Shown: positions 36,551 to 44,177 of the stretch, one piece after another | Position numbering within the stretch: the stretch's first letter is position 1 | Layout: each line of letters begins with the position of its first letter | Source of the DNA: Clostridiaceae bacterium HFYG-1003 | Lineage (GTDB): Bacteria > Bacillota > Clostridia > Clostridiales > Clostridiaceae | Direction: 5' to 3' | DNA length: 64,000 nucleotides | Assembly: GCA_024579835.1 (NCBI GenBank) | Contig: CP102060.1 | Span: forward strand, 1,178,001 to 1,242,000 | Notes under the pieces: generated by a model | Databases searched by the model: none | What the model was told of the DNA's origin: nothing | The model's input: only the letters and a program-made list of their open reading frames with translations | Position numbers and translations under genes: made by a program

Positions 36551-37024
36551 ATGAACGGAGTGGCGTTGGTCAACCTGGTCATGGGAGGATATCTCCTGTA
36601 TGACGCATTCAACCGTCTGGCAGCTCACCAGAGCCTGCTGATATTCGATGACTACCTGGGGGGCTTCGCCCGCTATATCCCGATTCTTCTGGCCATCGGC
36701 CTGATCCTGACGGCGATCCTGCTGTTCGTAAAAAAGAGCACCTCCTGGCTGTTTTTTTCCTATGTCATCTCATTCCTGGTACTGCTTTTCTACACTCCTT
36801 CGGTGTTCTACAGCGGAATCGAGGAACGCTATTCGCCCTGGATCCTGGTTTTTCAGTTCCTGGTACTGATCACCTGTACGATTCTGCTCTACGCGACGCG
36901 GGAGCGGGGCAAGGGGAGTGCCAGCGTCCTGCACCGGGAGACCTACTCAGAGTATAAAAAAGGCATGAAGCAATTTGAAGATCCCGAGTCGAAAACCGGC
37001 AGGAAGAATTCCAGACCGGAATAA
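36551..37024 (+). CDS. Small membrane protein of unknown function
   Basis: The 157-aa product has four predicted membrane segments (residues about 3-22, 41-60, 66-85 and 98-114) and a charged C-terminal tail of about 40 residues. I do not recognise a family. It begins 13 bases after the CNNM gene with GAGAGGG upstream, so it is probably cotranscribed with it. It converges on lexA and shares a bidirectional hairpin with it. Confidence 0.7.
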   Translation: MNGVALVNLVMGGYLLYDAFNRLAAHQSLLIFDDYLGGFARYIPILLAIGLILTAILLFVKKSTSWLFFSYVISFLVLLFYTPSVFYSGIEERYSPWILVFQFLVLITCTILLYATRERGKGSASVLHRETYSEYKKGMKQFEDPESKTGRKNSRPE

Positions 37025-37098
37025 GACGAACCTCAGTCAGTAAGATCTTCTGACCGAAACATCGGTTCACAACACCCAATTTTAGAACAACCCATCCC

Positions 37099-37144
37099 TA
37101 TAACAAGAACAGCGAGCTTACGAAAGCTCGCTGTTCTTGTTATA
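37099..37144. terminator. Perfect 21-bp hairpin between convergent genes
   Basis: The arm at 37099-37119 (starting TATAACAAGAACAGCG) is fully complementary to 37124-37144, with an ACGA loop. The weak TATA and TTATA ends give poor U-tracts. It lies between the membrane protein gene and lexA, so it most likely terminates from both sides. Confidence 0.7.
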
Positions 37145-37241
37145 AAGACGATTCAGTTATTCCTGACCTCTGTTTTTCCGTTGAAGAGGGAACGTTTCAT
37201 TGGCTGAAATCCCATCGCTTCAATCTCTCGGGAAGGATTTG

Positions 37242-37847
37242 TTAGCGGTATTTCCGGTAGATGCCGACCAGGCGGCCGAGAATCCGGCAGTCCGGTACAA
37301 TGATTGGTTCCATGGTGTCATTTTCCGGCTGGAGCCTGATGTAATTGCGTTCCTTGTAGAAGGTCTTGATGGTCGCTTCCTCATCGATCAATGCAACAAC
37401 AATTTCACCGTTGCTGCAGGCTTCCACCTGCTCGATGATGGCGAGGTCGCCGTTGTTGATGCCGGCGTTGATCATGGATTCTCCAAGAACTTTCAGAATG
37501 AACAGGTTTTTATCATGTTTTACAAAGTGCAGGGGCATAAGGAAGTGGTCTTCTATGTTTTCCTGAGCCAGTATCGGGACGCCGGCCGTTACGCGGCCTA
37601 CCACAGGAATTCGAACCATTTCAGGACGGTCATTAAGTTCAGGAATTTCCAAAGCCCGGGGCTTCGTGGGGTCACGCCGGATCAGGCCTTGCTTCTCTAA
37701 ATTCTGCAGGTGGTTCTGGACGGACGAAGTTGATCTCAGGTCCACCGCATCGCAAATCTCGCGAACCGATGGAGGGTATCCTTTGGCTTCTGTGTAGGTC
37801 AGCAGAAACCGGTATACTTCTCTTTGTTTTTCTCCTTTTCCGGACAT
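37242..37847 (-). CDS. lexA: LexA repressor
   Basis: LexA represses SOS genes and self-cleaves when RecA filaments form. The winged helix ([26 protein letters not shown], given here as a motif region) is N-terminal. The cleavage site Ala88-Gly89 is in RVTAGVPIL, and the catalytic dyad is Ser124 (LGESMINAG) and Lys161 (ATIKTFYKE). It is 201 aa and follows AGAGGTG. Two LexA-like boxes lie in its own promoter region, so autoregulation is likely. Confidence 0.96.
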   Translation of the reverse strand: MSGKGEKQREVYRFLLTYTEAKGYPPSVREICDAVDLRSTSSVQNHLQNLEKQGLIRRDPTKPRALEIPELNDRPEMVRIPVVGRVTAGVPILAQENIEDHFLMPLHFVKHDKNLFILKVLGESMINAGINNGDLAIIEQVEACSNGEIVVALIDEEATIKTFYKERNYIRLQPENDTMEPIIVPDCRILGRLVGIYRKYR

Positions 37848-37876
37848 ACGACACCTCTCTTTAATAATTTAATATC

Positions 37877-37904
37877 ATTGTAGCATAACAGACCCCGAAA
37901 ACAA
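37877..37904 (-). promoter_or_regulatory. lexA promoter
   Basis: On the minus strand TTGTTT (37899-37904) and TACAAT (37877-37882) are 16 bases apart. The -35 element overlaps the proximal LexA box. Confidence 0.5.
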
Positions 37905-37927
37905 ACACTTGTTCCGTAAATATGTTC
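37903..37927. promoter_or_regulatory. Two adjacent LexA-box-like sites upstream of lexA
   Basis: On the minus strand GAACAAGTGTTT (37903-37914) matches the Firmicutes core GAAC-N4-GTTC in seven of eight fixed positions. GAACATATTTAC (37916-37927) matches in six. The pair lies at and just upstream of the lexA -35. Confidence 0.55.
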
Positions 37928-38187
37928 TAGTTTTGCCGCAGTTTCAGCACATTCGGGAAAAGACCGGACTCTTTGACCGCCTGCCAGGCGGATTCAGTTG
38001 CCCTGAATCAAATCAGCCCGATTGCTTCAGGGGCAGAAGGGGCCAGGATGCCGTCTATTTGTGTCGCCGTTTCCATGTGTTACGGGTTTCCCCCTTGAGC
38101 AGGGCAGCCGGAAATTGCAATTGGCGCGCCCTGGCGGGATCATTCTTAACTTTCTTTGAAGACATTCCTTTTCCCAGGCTGATTCTC

Positions 38188-38193
38188 TATAAT
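38188..38193 (+). promoter_or_regulatory. Candidate -10 of deoD
   Basis: A consensus TATAAT lies 48 bases before the deoD ATG, with only a weak TTCCTT 17 bases upstream. It is followed directly by an inverted repeat around TTTTGATCA. Confidence 0.45.
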
Positions 38194-38241
38194 GATATCA
38201 AAGGCTTTTGATCAAAATACAAATGAACTCAGGAGGTAACT

Positions 38242-38958
38242 ATGTCCATTCATATTGGAGCTAAACCAGGCGACATCGCCAAGACGATCTTATTACCGGG
38301 GGATCCGCTCAGAGCGAAATTCATCGCAGAAACATTCCTGGAGAATCCCGTTCAGTTTAATGAAGTCCGGGGCATGCTCGGCTTTACCGGAACCTACAAG
38401 GGAGTGCCGGTTTCTGTCATGGGTACCGGAATGGGCATCCCGTCCATCTCCATTTATGTTCATGAACTGATCCATGATTATGGCGTTAAGAATCTGATGC
38501 GCGTCGGATCTGCCGGAGCCCTGATCCCGGAAGTGGTGATTCGTGATGTGGTTCTTGCCTCATCCGCTTCCACCACCAATGGTTTTAACAAAAACCGGTT
38601 CCGCGGACTGGATTACGCGCCGACTGCAGATTTCACTCTTCTGTCCAAGGCATATGAATCAGCTAAAGAACTGGGTCTGGACGCCAAAGTCGGAAATGTC
38701 CTGTCCTCAGATATCTTCTATGATGAAACCAATGCCCAGGGTCTGTTTGCCAATGCCGGAACCCTCTGCGTTGAGATGGAAGCTGCCGGTTTGTATACCG
38801 CGGCTGCCATGGCCAGAGTTCGGGCACTGGCCATCCTGACGATCTCCGATTCACTTGTGACAGGAGAAGCCACGACTTCCGAAGAACGCCAGAAGACCTT
38901 CACCGACATGATGAAGATCGCGCTGGAAACCGCCGTCAAGGTCAACGATCTGGACTAG
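38242..38958 (+). CDS. deoD: Purine-nucleoside phosphorylase, DeoD type
   Basis: DeoD is the hexameric purine nucleoside phosphorylase, releasing purine bases and pentose 1-phosphate for DeoB. Signatures are [34 protein letters not shown] and [15 protein letters not shown], with Asp in [10 protein letters not shown] near the base. It is 238 aa, normal, with AGGAGG upstream. It stands alone with its own terminator, separate from the deoB-pdp pair. Confidence 0.95.
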   Translation: MSIHIGAKPGDIAKTILLPGDPLRAKFIAETFLENPVQFNEVRGMLGFTGTYKGVPVSVMGTGMGIPSISIYVHELIHDYGVKNLMRVGSAGALIPEVVIRDVVLASSASTTNGFNKNRFRGLDYAPTADFTLLSKAYESAKELGLDAKVGNVLSSDIFYDETNAQGLFANAGTLCVEMEAAGLYTAAAMARVRALAILTISDSLVTGEATTSEERQKTFTDMMKIALETAVKVNDLD

Positions 38959-38966
38959 GCTTCCCA

Positions 38967-39007
38967 TGAAAAAGATCGGGAGTTTTATCACTTCCGATCT
39001 TTTTTCA
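38967..39007 (+). terminator. Terminator after deoD
   Basis: TGAAAAAGATCGG pairs with CCGATCTTTTTTCA across GGAG/CTT with a loop of about seven bases. The T-run runs into a tandem repeat array. Confidence 0.8.
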
Positions 39008-39060
39008 TTCTTTCGAAGTCATTCTTTCGAAGTCATTCTTTCGAAGTCATTCTTTCGAAA
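39005..39060 (+). repeat. 14-bp tandem repeat, four units
   Basis: TCATTCTTTCGAAG occurs four times in a row, with one mismatch at the last base of the final copy. The array begins within the deoD terminator T-run. Confidence 0.93.
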
Positions 39061-39066
39061 ACATCC

Positions 39067-39160
39067 TATTCGATTGACCTGAGCGATATTCCATTTGATT
39101 GACCCGACGGTTATTCCAATTGCTTACCTGACTATTATTCCATTTGCTTGACCTTTGTTA
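39067..39160 (+). repeat. Degenerate 24-25-bp repeats
   Basis: Four diverged units share the pattern ATTCcatTTGaTTGACC, beginning near 39068, 39092, 39117 and 39141. They follow the 14-bp array and end before the recombinase gene. Confidence 0.6.
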
Positions 39161-39245
39161 ATCCAGCTAATTGCCTCATATTCATGACAATAGATGATTG
39201 ATAAGGATGTCAGCCGGACACCCGTGATCAGATCCTGCAGTAAGG

Positions 39246-40268
39246 CTACTTCTTTCCCCTGGTCAGATCAGACCAGCGGTCGATGTCGCGCAGGGGATTG
39301 GCATCCGCCGAGTCCCGAAGCCGTTCATCGTCGACATGGGTATAGATCTGAGTGGTGGAGAGATTTTCATGCCCCAGGATCAATTGAAGCGAACGCAGAT
39401 CCACATTGCCATGCTTATACATCAAAGTGGCGGCAGTGTGTCTGAGTTTATGGGGGGTGTATTGGTCCGCGTTGATCCCGGCGTTGGTGATGTGCTTCTT
39501 GACCAGCCGCTCCACCGTCCGTTTGCTGATGGGGCGCTTGTGATTCGAGAGGAACAGGTAATTCTTGTACTCCGGCAGTACGCCATCCAGCTCGATGGTC
39601 TTCAGGTGATTATCCAGCGCTGCCAGGCAGGCTTTGTTCAAATAGACCGTTCGTTCCTTATTGCCCTTGCCGACGATGCGCAGCGTATCCTCGCGCAACA
39701 TGGAGCGCTGTATGGAGGTCAGTTCCGAGATCCGGAGGCCGCAGTTTAAAAAGAGCGTCAGGATGCAGTAATCCCGGTAATAATCCCGGTGCGCGTGATC
39801 CATGGATTGAAGCAGCAGGACCGACTCATCCAGGCTCAGGTAGATTGGATTGCGTTTGCGGATGCGCGGTGATTCCAAATCAGACGCCGGATCCTGATCA
39901 ATGATTCGGGCTTTGCCGTGCAAAAACTTGAAAAATGTCTTAATGGAAGCAACCTTTCGAGCCCGGGCTGTGGCCGAGTTTTCCCGCTGCTTCTCCAGAA
40001 ATGACATATAGGCATACAAATTGGGCAGAGTAATACTTTGAAGGAATCGGTCGTCGATGACCGAGAGGTCAATTTCCTCAAACTCGACTTCTTCCGGTAC
40101 GATCCCTTTGTAAATCATCAGAAAACGCAAAAAAACAGTCAGATCATAGCTGTAGGCAGTGACCGTTCCCGGACTTTTCCCTTTGATCGTCAGCAGGTAG
40201 GCCGTGAATTCATTGACTCTGGCCGGCAATTTTATTTCTTTCTCGCGTTGGATGCTGTATTTTGCCAT
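39246..40268 (-). CDS. Tyrosine recombinase, XerC/XerD-like, intact active site
   Basis: This is a site-specific recombinase of the Xer type. All six catalytic positions are present: Arg179 (NCGLRISEL), Lys204 (GKGNKER), His273 and Arg276 (TPHKLRH), His300 (LGHENLSTTQ) and Tyr309 (IYTHV). The N-terminal core-binding domain spans about residues 15-120. It is 340 aa; the start at 40268 follows GAGGTG, and the longer frame adds 23 unlikely residues. In Clostridia a recombinase near lexA is common, so I see this as chromosomal, not phage. It may do dif recombination alone, given the altered XerD. Confidence 0.9.
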   Translation of the reverse strand: MAKYSIQREKEIKLPARVNEFTAYLLTIKGKSPGTVTAYSYDLTVFLRFLMIYKGIVPEEVEFEEIDLSVIDDRFLQSITLPNLYAYMSFLEKQRENSATARARKVASIKTFFKFLHGKARIIDQDPASDLESPRIRKRNPIYLSLDESVLLLQSMDHAHRDYYRDYCILTLFLNCGLRISELTSIQRSMLREDTLRIVGKGNKERTVYLNKACLAALDNHLKTIELDGVLPEYKNYLFLSNHKRPISKRTVERLVKKHITNAGINADQYTPHKLRHTAATLMYKHGNVDLRSLQLILGHENLSTTQIYTHVDDERLRDSADANPLRDIDRWSDLTRGKK

Positions 40269-40404
40269 GTTAACACCTCGTACCAAAATAATATCACAAC
40301 CCCATTCAAAATGATATTTCGCGACAAGCCATTTCAAAAGGAGGACAGCAAGACCAGAGTGACAGGCTGTAATTCATGGTTCATGGCGAGACAACTTTAG
40401 CATT

Positions 40405-40448
40405 ATATTGCTATTTAAAATCCTTCATATTGCTCTTTAACTTCCTTC
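40405..40448 (+). repeat. 22-bp direct repeat upstream of the hydrolase gene
   Basis: ATATTGCTATTTAAAATCC (then TTC) at 40405-40426 is repeated as ATATTGCTCTTTAACTTCC (then TTC) at 40427-40448, with 19 of 22 matches. A spacing of two helical turns suggests paired binding sites for a regulator. Confidence 0.7.
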
Positions 40449-40504
40449 GCCTGAGGGCTGAAGGCTATTCACATACTACAACTATTGTTATCAGGAGGCA
40501 CATT

Positions 40505-41632
40505 ATGGGCATTGGCCGCAAGGTAAAATTATTCACCGATTTCTCCCGCCAGGACTTTTATTCGGGAGAATCATTCCGCCGGATCCCCGTCAGCATTTTT
40601 TACCCGACTATGGCGGAGGGGACCTCACATTATGAAGATCTGTATGCCCCCCAAACCGAGCTGCTGGTTAAAATTTACGGAGAAGGCAAGAAAGATCGCA
40701 TTCAGCATCTGAAGCAGCTGGAAACTTCTTTTTTGAATGATGCGGCACCGGATCTGAGTCAGCCTCGACCGGTGATCGTCTTTTCCCACGGTCTGGAAGC
40801 AGACCGCGACTTCTATTTATTTCTCATCGAGCCGCTGGTACGCGAAGGGTATGTCGTTGCAACCACGGGTCATTTGTATGACACCGATGTTACCCTGCTG
40901 CCAACCGGTGAAACAGTCCCCATGAAACCAGGACTTCTGGCAGAATCATCCTTTGACGAACGGACTTCGCAGATCGAGGCCCGAAGCAAGGATATGATGT
41001 TTGTCCTGGATCAGCTGGCGGCCCTGAATGAGACCGACGAATGGAACAACTTGCTGGATCTGAACCGGATCGCACTGGCCGGGCATTCCCTGGGCGGCAT
41101 GACGGTACTGAAAAGCATGGTCCATCCCCTGGCAAAAGCGGGCGTTTTACTGGATGCTGCCCTGACGTATCTGGATGCGGAACCGACTCCGGGAAGTGGG
41201 GCAAGCTTGAACAAACCGATCCTGAATTTCCGAAGAGGTGACGTCAGCTACGGGGATCGTCTGCGCCGCCGGGTCGAGCAGGCAAAGGACAAATCACCGG
41301 AAAAGTTCCGGGAAATCCTTCTCAAGGAGCATGCATCGGCTCTGGCGGATGAGGCGGCCGTTCGAGCACTCTACCACTACGCCGGCGGAGACTGCCGACA
41401 GTATATTTATATGGATCGGACCGTCCATATGACCTTCTGCGACTGGTTCTGGCTGGTCAGTGACAAGCAGGACAAACGGAATCTGCCCATCGAAGAGGCC
41501 CATCGTTCCATTGTACAGGTCGTCTCTTCATTTTACCGGGAATATCTGCTGGAACAGGGAACACCTTACAGTGATTTGATTTGCTCAGCTCAGACCCTGG
41601 GCATTCACACGGAGGTCATCGCGCCGGAATGA
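40505..41632 (+). CDS. Alpha/beta hydrolase (platelet-activating factor acetylhydrolase-like)
   Basis: The 375-aa protein has the features of a serine hydrolase: PVIVFSHGLEADRDFY with the oxyanion loop (around residue 88), the nucleophile elbow AGHSLGGM, and a possible His in RTVHMTFCDWFW. The whole resembles PAF-acetylhydrolase/dienelactone hydrolase-like proteins. No signal peptide is seen, so it is likely cytosolic. ATG 40505 follows AGGAGG; the 43 extra residues upstream lack a site. The substrate is unknown. It has a 22-bp direct repeat upstream and a weak terminator downstream. Confidence 0.82.
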   Translation: MGIGRKVKLFTDFSRQDFYSGESFRRIPVSIFYPTMAEGTSHYEDLYAPQTELLVKIYGEGKKDRIQHLKQLETSFLNDAAPDLSQPRPVIVFSHGLEADRDFYLFLIEPLVREGYVVATTGHLYDTDVTLLPTGETVPMKPGLLAESSFDERTSQIEARSKDMMFVLDQLAALNETDEWNNLLDLNRIALAGHSLGGMTVLKSMVHPLAKAGVLLDAALTYLDAEPTPGSGASLNKPILNFRRGDVSYGDRLRRRVEQAKDKSPEKFREILLKEHASALADEAAVRALYHYAGGDCRQYIYMDRTVHMTFCDWFWLVSDKQDKRNLPIEEAHRSIVQVVSSFYREYLLEQGTPYSDLICSAQTLGIHTEVIAPE

Positions 41633-41635
41633 TAG

Positions 41636-41661
41636 GATCCCATGACTTTTTTCGTGGGATC
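41636..41661 (+). terminator. Hairpin after the hydrolase gene
   Basis: GATCCCA at 41636-41642 pairs with TGGGATC at 41655-41661 around a loop containing TTTTTT. The T-run lies in the loop, so efficiency is uncertain. Confidence 0.4.
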
Positions 41662-41783
41662 GCATCCTGTCCCCCTATATCCGGATGATCCCGAGATCAG
41701 GGGAATCGCCGGAAGCTGAGCTGGAATCGAGCGACAGACTGCCCTGAAGGAACAGTACGTTCCTAGTTCATATCCTGCTTGCC

Positions 41784-41807
41784 CCGAATCCTGTTCGAAG
41801 GATTCGG
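41784..41807 (+). terminator. Second hairpin after the hydrolase gene
   Basis: CCGAATCCT pairs perfectly with AGGATTCGG around a GTTCGA loop and is followed by AGCTTTAT. It is a probable second terminator. Confidence 0.5.
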
Positions 41808-41944
41808 AGCTTTATCGGCTTTGGTTTGTTCAAAGTCGACGGTCTTGAGTTACTGAACGAAAGGAATCGAAAGCCGGAAAAGGAAAGCAATGCGGAGCCT
41901 TCGGTTCTTCGGCAGGAAATTGAAATTTTGTCAGTAATAACTCC

Positions 41945-41972
41945 TTGTAGGCCAATGATTTCGTGATATAAT
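41945..41972 (+). promoter_or_regulatory. Promoter of the ATP-grasp/esterase operon
   Basis: TTGTAG at 41945-41950 and TATAAT at 41967-41972 are 16 bases apart, and TG lies one base before the -10 (TGATATAAT). Transcription would start near 41979. Confidence 0.7.
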
Positions 41973-41992
41973 TGGAAGAAAATTACAATTAA

Positions 41993-42006
41993 TGCATAAT
42001 TATGCA
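41993..42006. promoter_or_regulatory. Perfect 14-bp palindrome in the 5' leader
   Basis: TGCATAATTATGCA lies about 20 bases downstream of the -10 element and 21 bases before the ATP-grasp start codon. This is the usual place for a repressor operator. No regulator gene is adjacent. Confidence 0.6.
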
Positions 42007-42026
42007 CTGATTGGAAGGGGGAACCA

Positions 42027-43199
42027 ATGAACTACGTATTTATCTCTCCCAATTTTCCCAGGGGGTACTCCAATTTTGCCGTGCGACTGAGAGAACAGGG
42101 TGTCAATGTTCTGGGAATCGGCCAGGACAGCTATCAGGAACTGAATCAGGATCTGAAGGAACATCTGACTGAATACTATCGGGTAGAACATATGGATCAG
42201 TATGATGAGGTACTGCGTGCTTTGGGCTATTTCACACACAAGTACGGGAAAATCGACCGGCTCGAATCTCACAATGAGCATTGGCTGATTCAGGACGCCC
42301 AGCTGCGTACCGACTTTAACATCCCGGGACTGAAAGCGCATGAAATGGAACCGCTGAAGTACAAGTCGAAAATGAAGGAAGTGTTCCGATCCTGCAACAT
42401 CCCCGTTGCCTTGGGCGGCGTTGTCAGAAATCCAACGGAAGCCCGTTACTGGATCGATGTCTTTGGCTATCCCTGCGTGATCAAACCGGATATGGGCGTG
42501 GGGGCGCAGGATACACAGCTGCTGGTCAGCGATCATGATCTGGAAGATTTTTTCAGTACCAGATCCGGGAACCGGTACATTCTGGAGGAATTTATCGAAG
42601 GCGATATTGAAAGCTTCGACGGGCTGACTGATCAGGACGGTCAGGTGGTATTTACTTCAACCTTCCGCTTCAGCAGCGGCATCATGGATGTGGTCAATTC
42701 TGATCTGGATATCTTCTACTACTCGCTTCCTGCCGTGCCGGAGGACCTTTTGGAAGCGGGTACCAAAGCTGTGGAGGCCTTCGGACTCAAGGAACGGTTC
42801 TTCCACATGGAATTCTTTCGGACGAAACTGGGCAGCCTGGTTGCCCTGGAAGTCAATGTCCGTCCGCCCGGAGGCTATTCCATCGACATGTGGAACTTTG
42901 CCGGCGACATCGATCTGTATGAGCAGTATGCGAAAGTAGTCGCCTCCAACGCGTTCGATGCCCATGTTAAAGCCCGGCATTACTGCGCCTATACCGGCCG
43001 CAAATATACGAGTCAGTATGCCAATTCCATTGATGAGATCATCTATAACTACAGCTCCAGTATTCTATACCATGGGGAAATGCCGCGAATTCTGGCCAAA
43101 GCCATGGGGGACTACGCATTCATTTTCCGGGTCGACGACTTTGAGGAAATGAAAAAAATGGTTCGCTTTATTCTGGAAAAAAAGAATTTGGAACTGTAA
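42027..43199 (+). CDS. ATP-grasp ligase-like protein of unknown substrate
   Basis: ATP-grasp proteins usually join a carboxylate to an amine or thiol through an acyl phosphate. Visible parts are FGYPCVIKPDMGVGAQDT (residues about 150-167), YILEEFIEGDIESFDG, and the metal-binding end VALEVNVRPPGGYSIDMWN near 276-295. The N-terminus begins like a Rossmann-type pre-ATP-grasp domain (FISPNFPRGYSNFAVRLREQG). It is 390 aa long. I do not recognise a named family member. It is followed 32 bases later by an esterase gene, so the pair likely works together. It has its own promoter and a palindrome upstream. Confidence 0.8.
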   Translation: MNYVFISPNFPRGYSNFAVRLREQGVNVLGIGQDSYQELNQDLKEHLTEYYRVEHMDQYDEVLRALGYFTHKYGKIDRLESHNEHWLIQDAQLRTDFNIPGLKAHEMEPLKYKSKMKEVFRSCNIPVALGGVVRNPTEARYWIDVFGYPCVIKPDMGVGAQDTQLLVSDHDLEDFFSTRSGNRYILEEFIEGDIESFDGLTDQDGQVVFTSTFRFSSGIMDVVNSDLDIFYYSLPAVPEDLLEAGTKAVEAFGLKERFFHMEFFRTKLGSLVALEVNVRPPGGYSIDMWNFAGDIDLYEQYAKVVASNAFDAHVKARHYCAYTGRKYTSQYANSIDEIIYNYSSSILYHGEMPRILAKAMGDYAFIFRVDDFEEMKKMVRFILEKKNLEL

Positions 43200-43231
43200 C
43201 TGGCAAGATCAATGAATCGGGAGGACATCAA

Positions 43232-43996
43232 ATGCAAATCACGTATGATAAAACATTCAGCCGCCACCTGGGGCGGGATATGGAATTTAAGCGCTACGGC
43301 CACAGCGGAAAACCAATGATCGTATTCCCGACTTCAGGGGGACGGTTTTATGAATTTGAAGACTTTGGAATGATCGATGCCATGGCCCATCTGATTGACG
43401 CGGGGCTGATCCAGGTATTTACACCGGATTCGGTGGATGCCGAAAGCTGGGATAACCAGTCCCTGGAACCGGAAGAACGAGCCCTGCGCCACAATCAGTA
43501 TGATCTGTACATTGTGGAAGAACTGGTGCCGCTGATCCGCCAATGGACGTCCTGGCAGGGGCCGCTGCTTGCCCATGGCAGCTCCATGGGAGCGTTTCAC
43601 GCCCTGAACTTCTACCTGCGTCACCCGGATGTATTTAATGGCGCTATTGCTCTGAGTGGACTGTATGATGCCCGCTTCTTCGTCGGAGAGCATTTCGGCT
43701 ACAACGTCTACATCAATTCACCCATTGATTACCTCAAAGACCTGTCGGATTCCTGGTATTTGGAGTACTACCGCAAGGGGGATCTCATCCTGTGCTGTGG
43801 TCAGGGGGACTTTGAAGCCGAGTCGCTGCGGGATACCCGAAAAGTAGCTGATCTGCTCCGGGAAAAGAATATTCCTGCCTGGGTTGATATCTGGGGATAT
43901 GAGGTCGCCCATGATTGGCCCTGGTGGAGGTATCAATTGGTCTACTTCCTGGAAATCCTGCTGGAATATCAGGGGATTCTGCATTTACCGGATTAG
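43232..43996 (+). CDS. Esterase-like alpha/beta hydrolase (COG4947-like)
   Basis: The 254-aa product resembles esterase/lipase proteins of the COG4947 type. It starts with a beta-rich MQITYDKTFSRHLGRDMEFK region, has PMIVFPTSGGRFYEFEDFGM, the nucleophile elbow LAHGSSMGAFHALN (Ser near residue 117), and a candidate His in YEVAHDWPWW near the C-terminus. No signal peptide is seen. Its start follows GGGAGG. Its substrate is unknown; pairing with an ATP-grasp ligase suggests that it hydrolyses or transfers the product of that ligase. Confidence 0.82.
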   Translation: MQITYDKTFSRHLGRDMEFKRYGHSGKPMIVFPTSGGRFYEFEDFGMIDAMAHLIDAGLIQVFTPDSVDAESWDNQSLEPEERALRHNQYDLYIVEELVPLIRQWTSWQGPLLAHGSSMGAFHALNFYLRHPDVFNGAIALSGLYDARFFVGEHFGYNVYINSPIDYLKDLSDSWYLEYYRKGDLILCCGQGDFEAESLRDTRKVADLLREKNIPAWVDIWGYEVAHDWPWWRYQLVYFLEILLEYQGILHLPD

Positions 43997-44016
43997 TCCC
44001 CTGCAAGATCGGCTGG

Positions 44017-44042
44017 TCGGCTGCAGCCGAAGCAGTCGGCTG
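44017..44042 (+). repeat. Overlapping palindromes after the esterase gene
   Basis: TCGGCTGCAGCCGA (44017-44030) is a perfect palindrome, and its right half CAGCCGA (44024-44030) can instead pair with TCGGCTG at 44036-44042. The two hairpins exclude each other. There is no U-tract, so a termination role is uncertain. Confidence 0.55.
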
Positions 44043-44115
44043 ATTCAGGCGATCTCGATAAACAAGAATAAGCCGTAAACATTTGCCGGATCGTAACGAA
44101 TAGGCAAAGTTGATA

Positions 44116-44124
44116 TGTTATAAT
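44116..44124 (+). promoter_or_regulatory. Extended -10 promoter of the PII-like gene
   Basis: TGTTATAAT, an exact extended -10 element, lies 54 bases before the start codon. No good -35 hexamer was found. Confidence 0.6.
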
Positions 44125-44177
44125 GAAAAAAACTTAGCGAAACAGCTTAAAATAACGACAAACAAGCGAGGTGTACT

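Larger units (their letters stand above)
37848..38241. other. Divergent region between lexA and deoD
   Basis: It holds the lexA promoter with LexA boxes (37877-37927) and the deoD -10 region (38188-38193). The roughly 250 bases between show no coding signal. An inverted repeat TGATatCAAA/TTTTGatCA at 38193-38215 sits just after the deoD -10 and could be an operator. Confidence 0.55.
41633..42026. other. Intergenic region between hydrolase and ATP-grasp genes
   Basis: It contains two hairpins (41636-41661 and 41784-41807), then the promoter and palindrome of the ATP-grasp gene (41945-42006). The second hairpin has GTTCGAA in its loop but is not a tRNA. No open frame is convincing. Confidence 0.6.

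Noticed and set aside
37909-38211. 100-codon frame between lexA and deoD
   Set aside because: It has no ribosome site, starts within the LexA boxes and its translation is unlike any protein.
39246-40268. Prophage or integron integrase
   Set aside because: No phage genes, att repeats or cassettes were found, and a recombinase near lexA is a common chromosomal arrangement in Clostridia.
41784-41807. tRNA fragment suggested by GTTCGAA in a loop
   Set aside because: No acceptor stem, D arm or anticodon arm fits around it; it is a plain hairpin.
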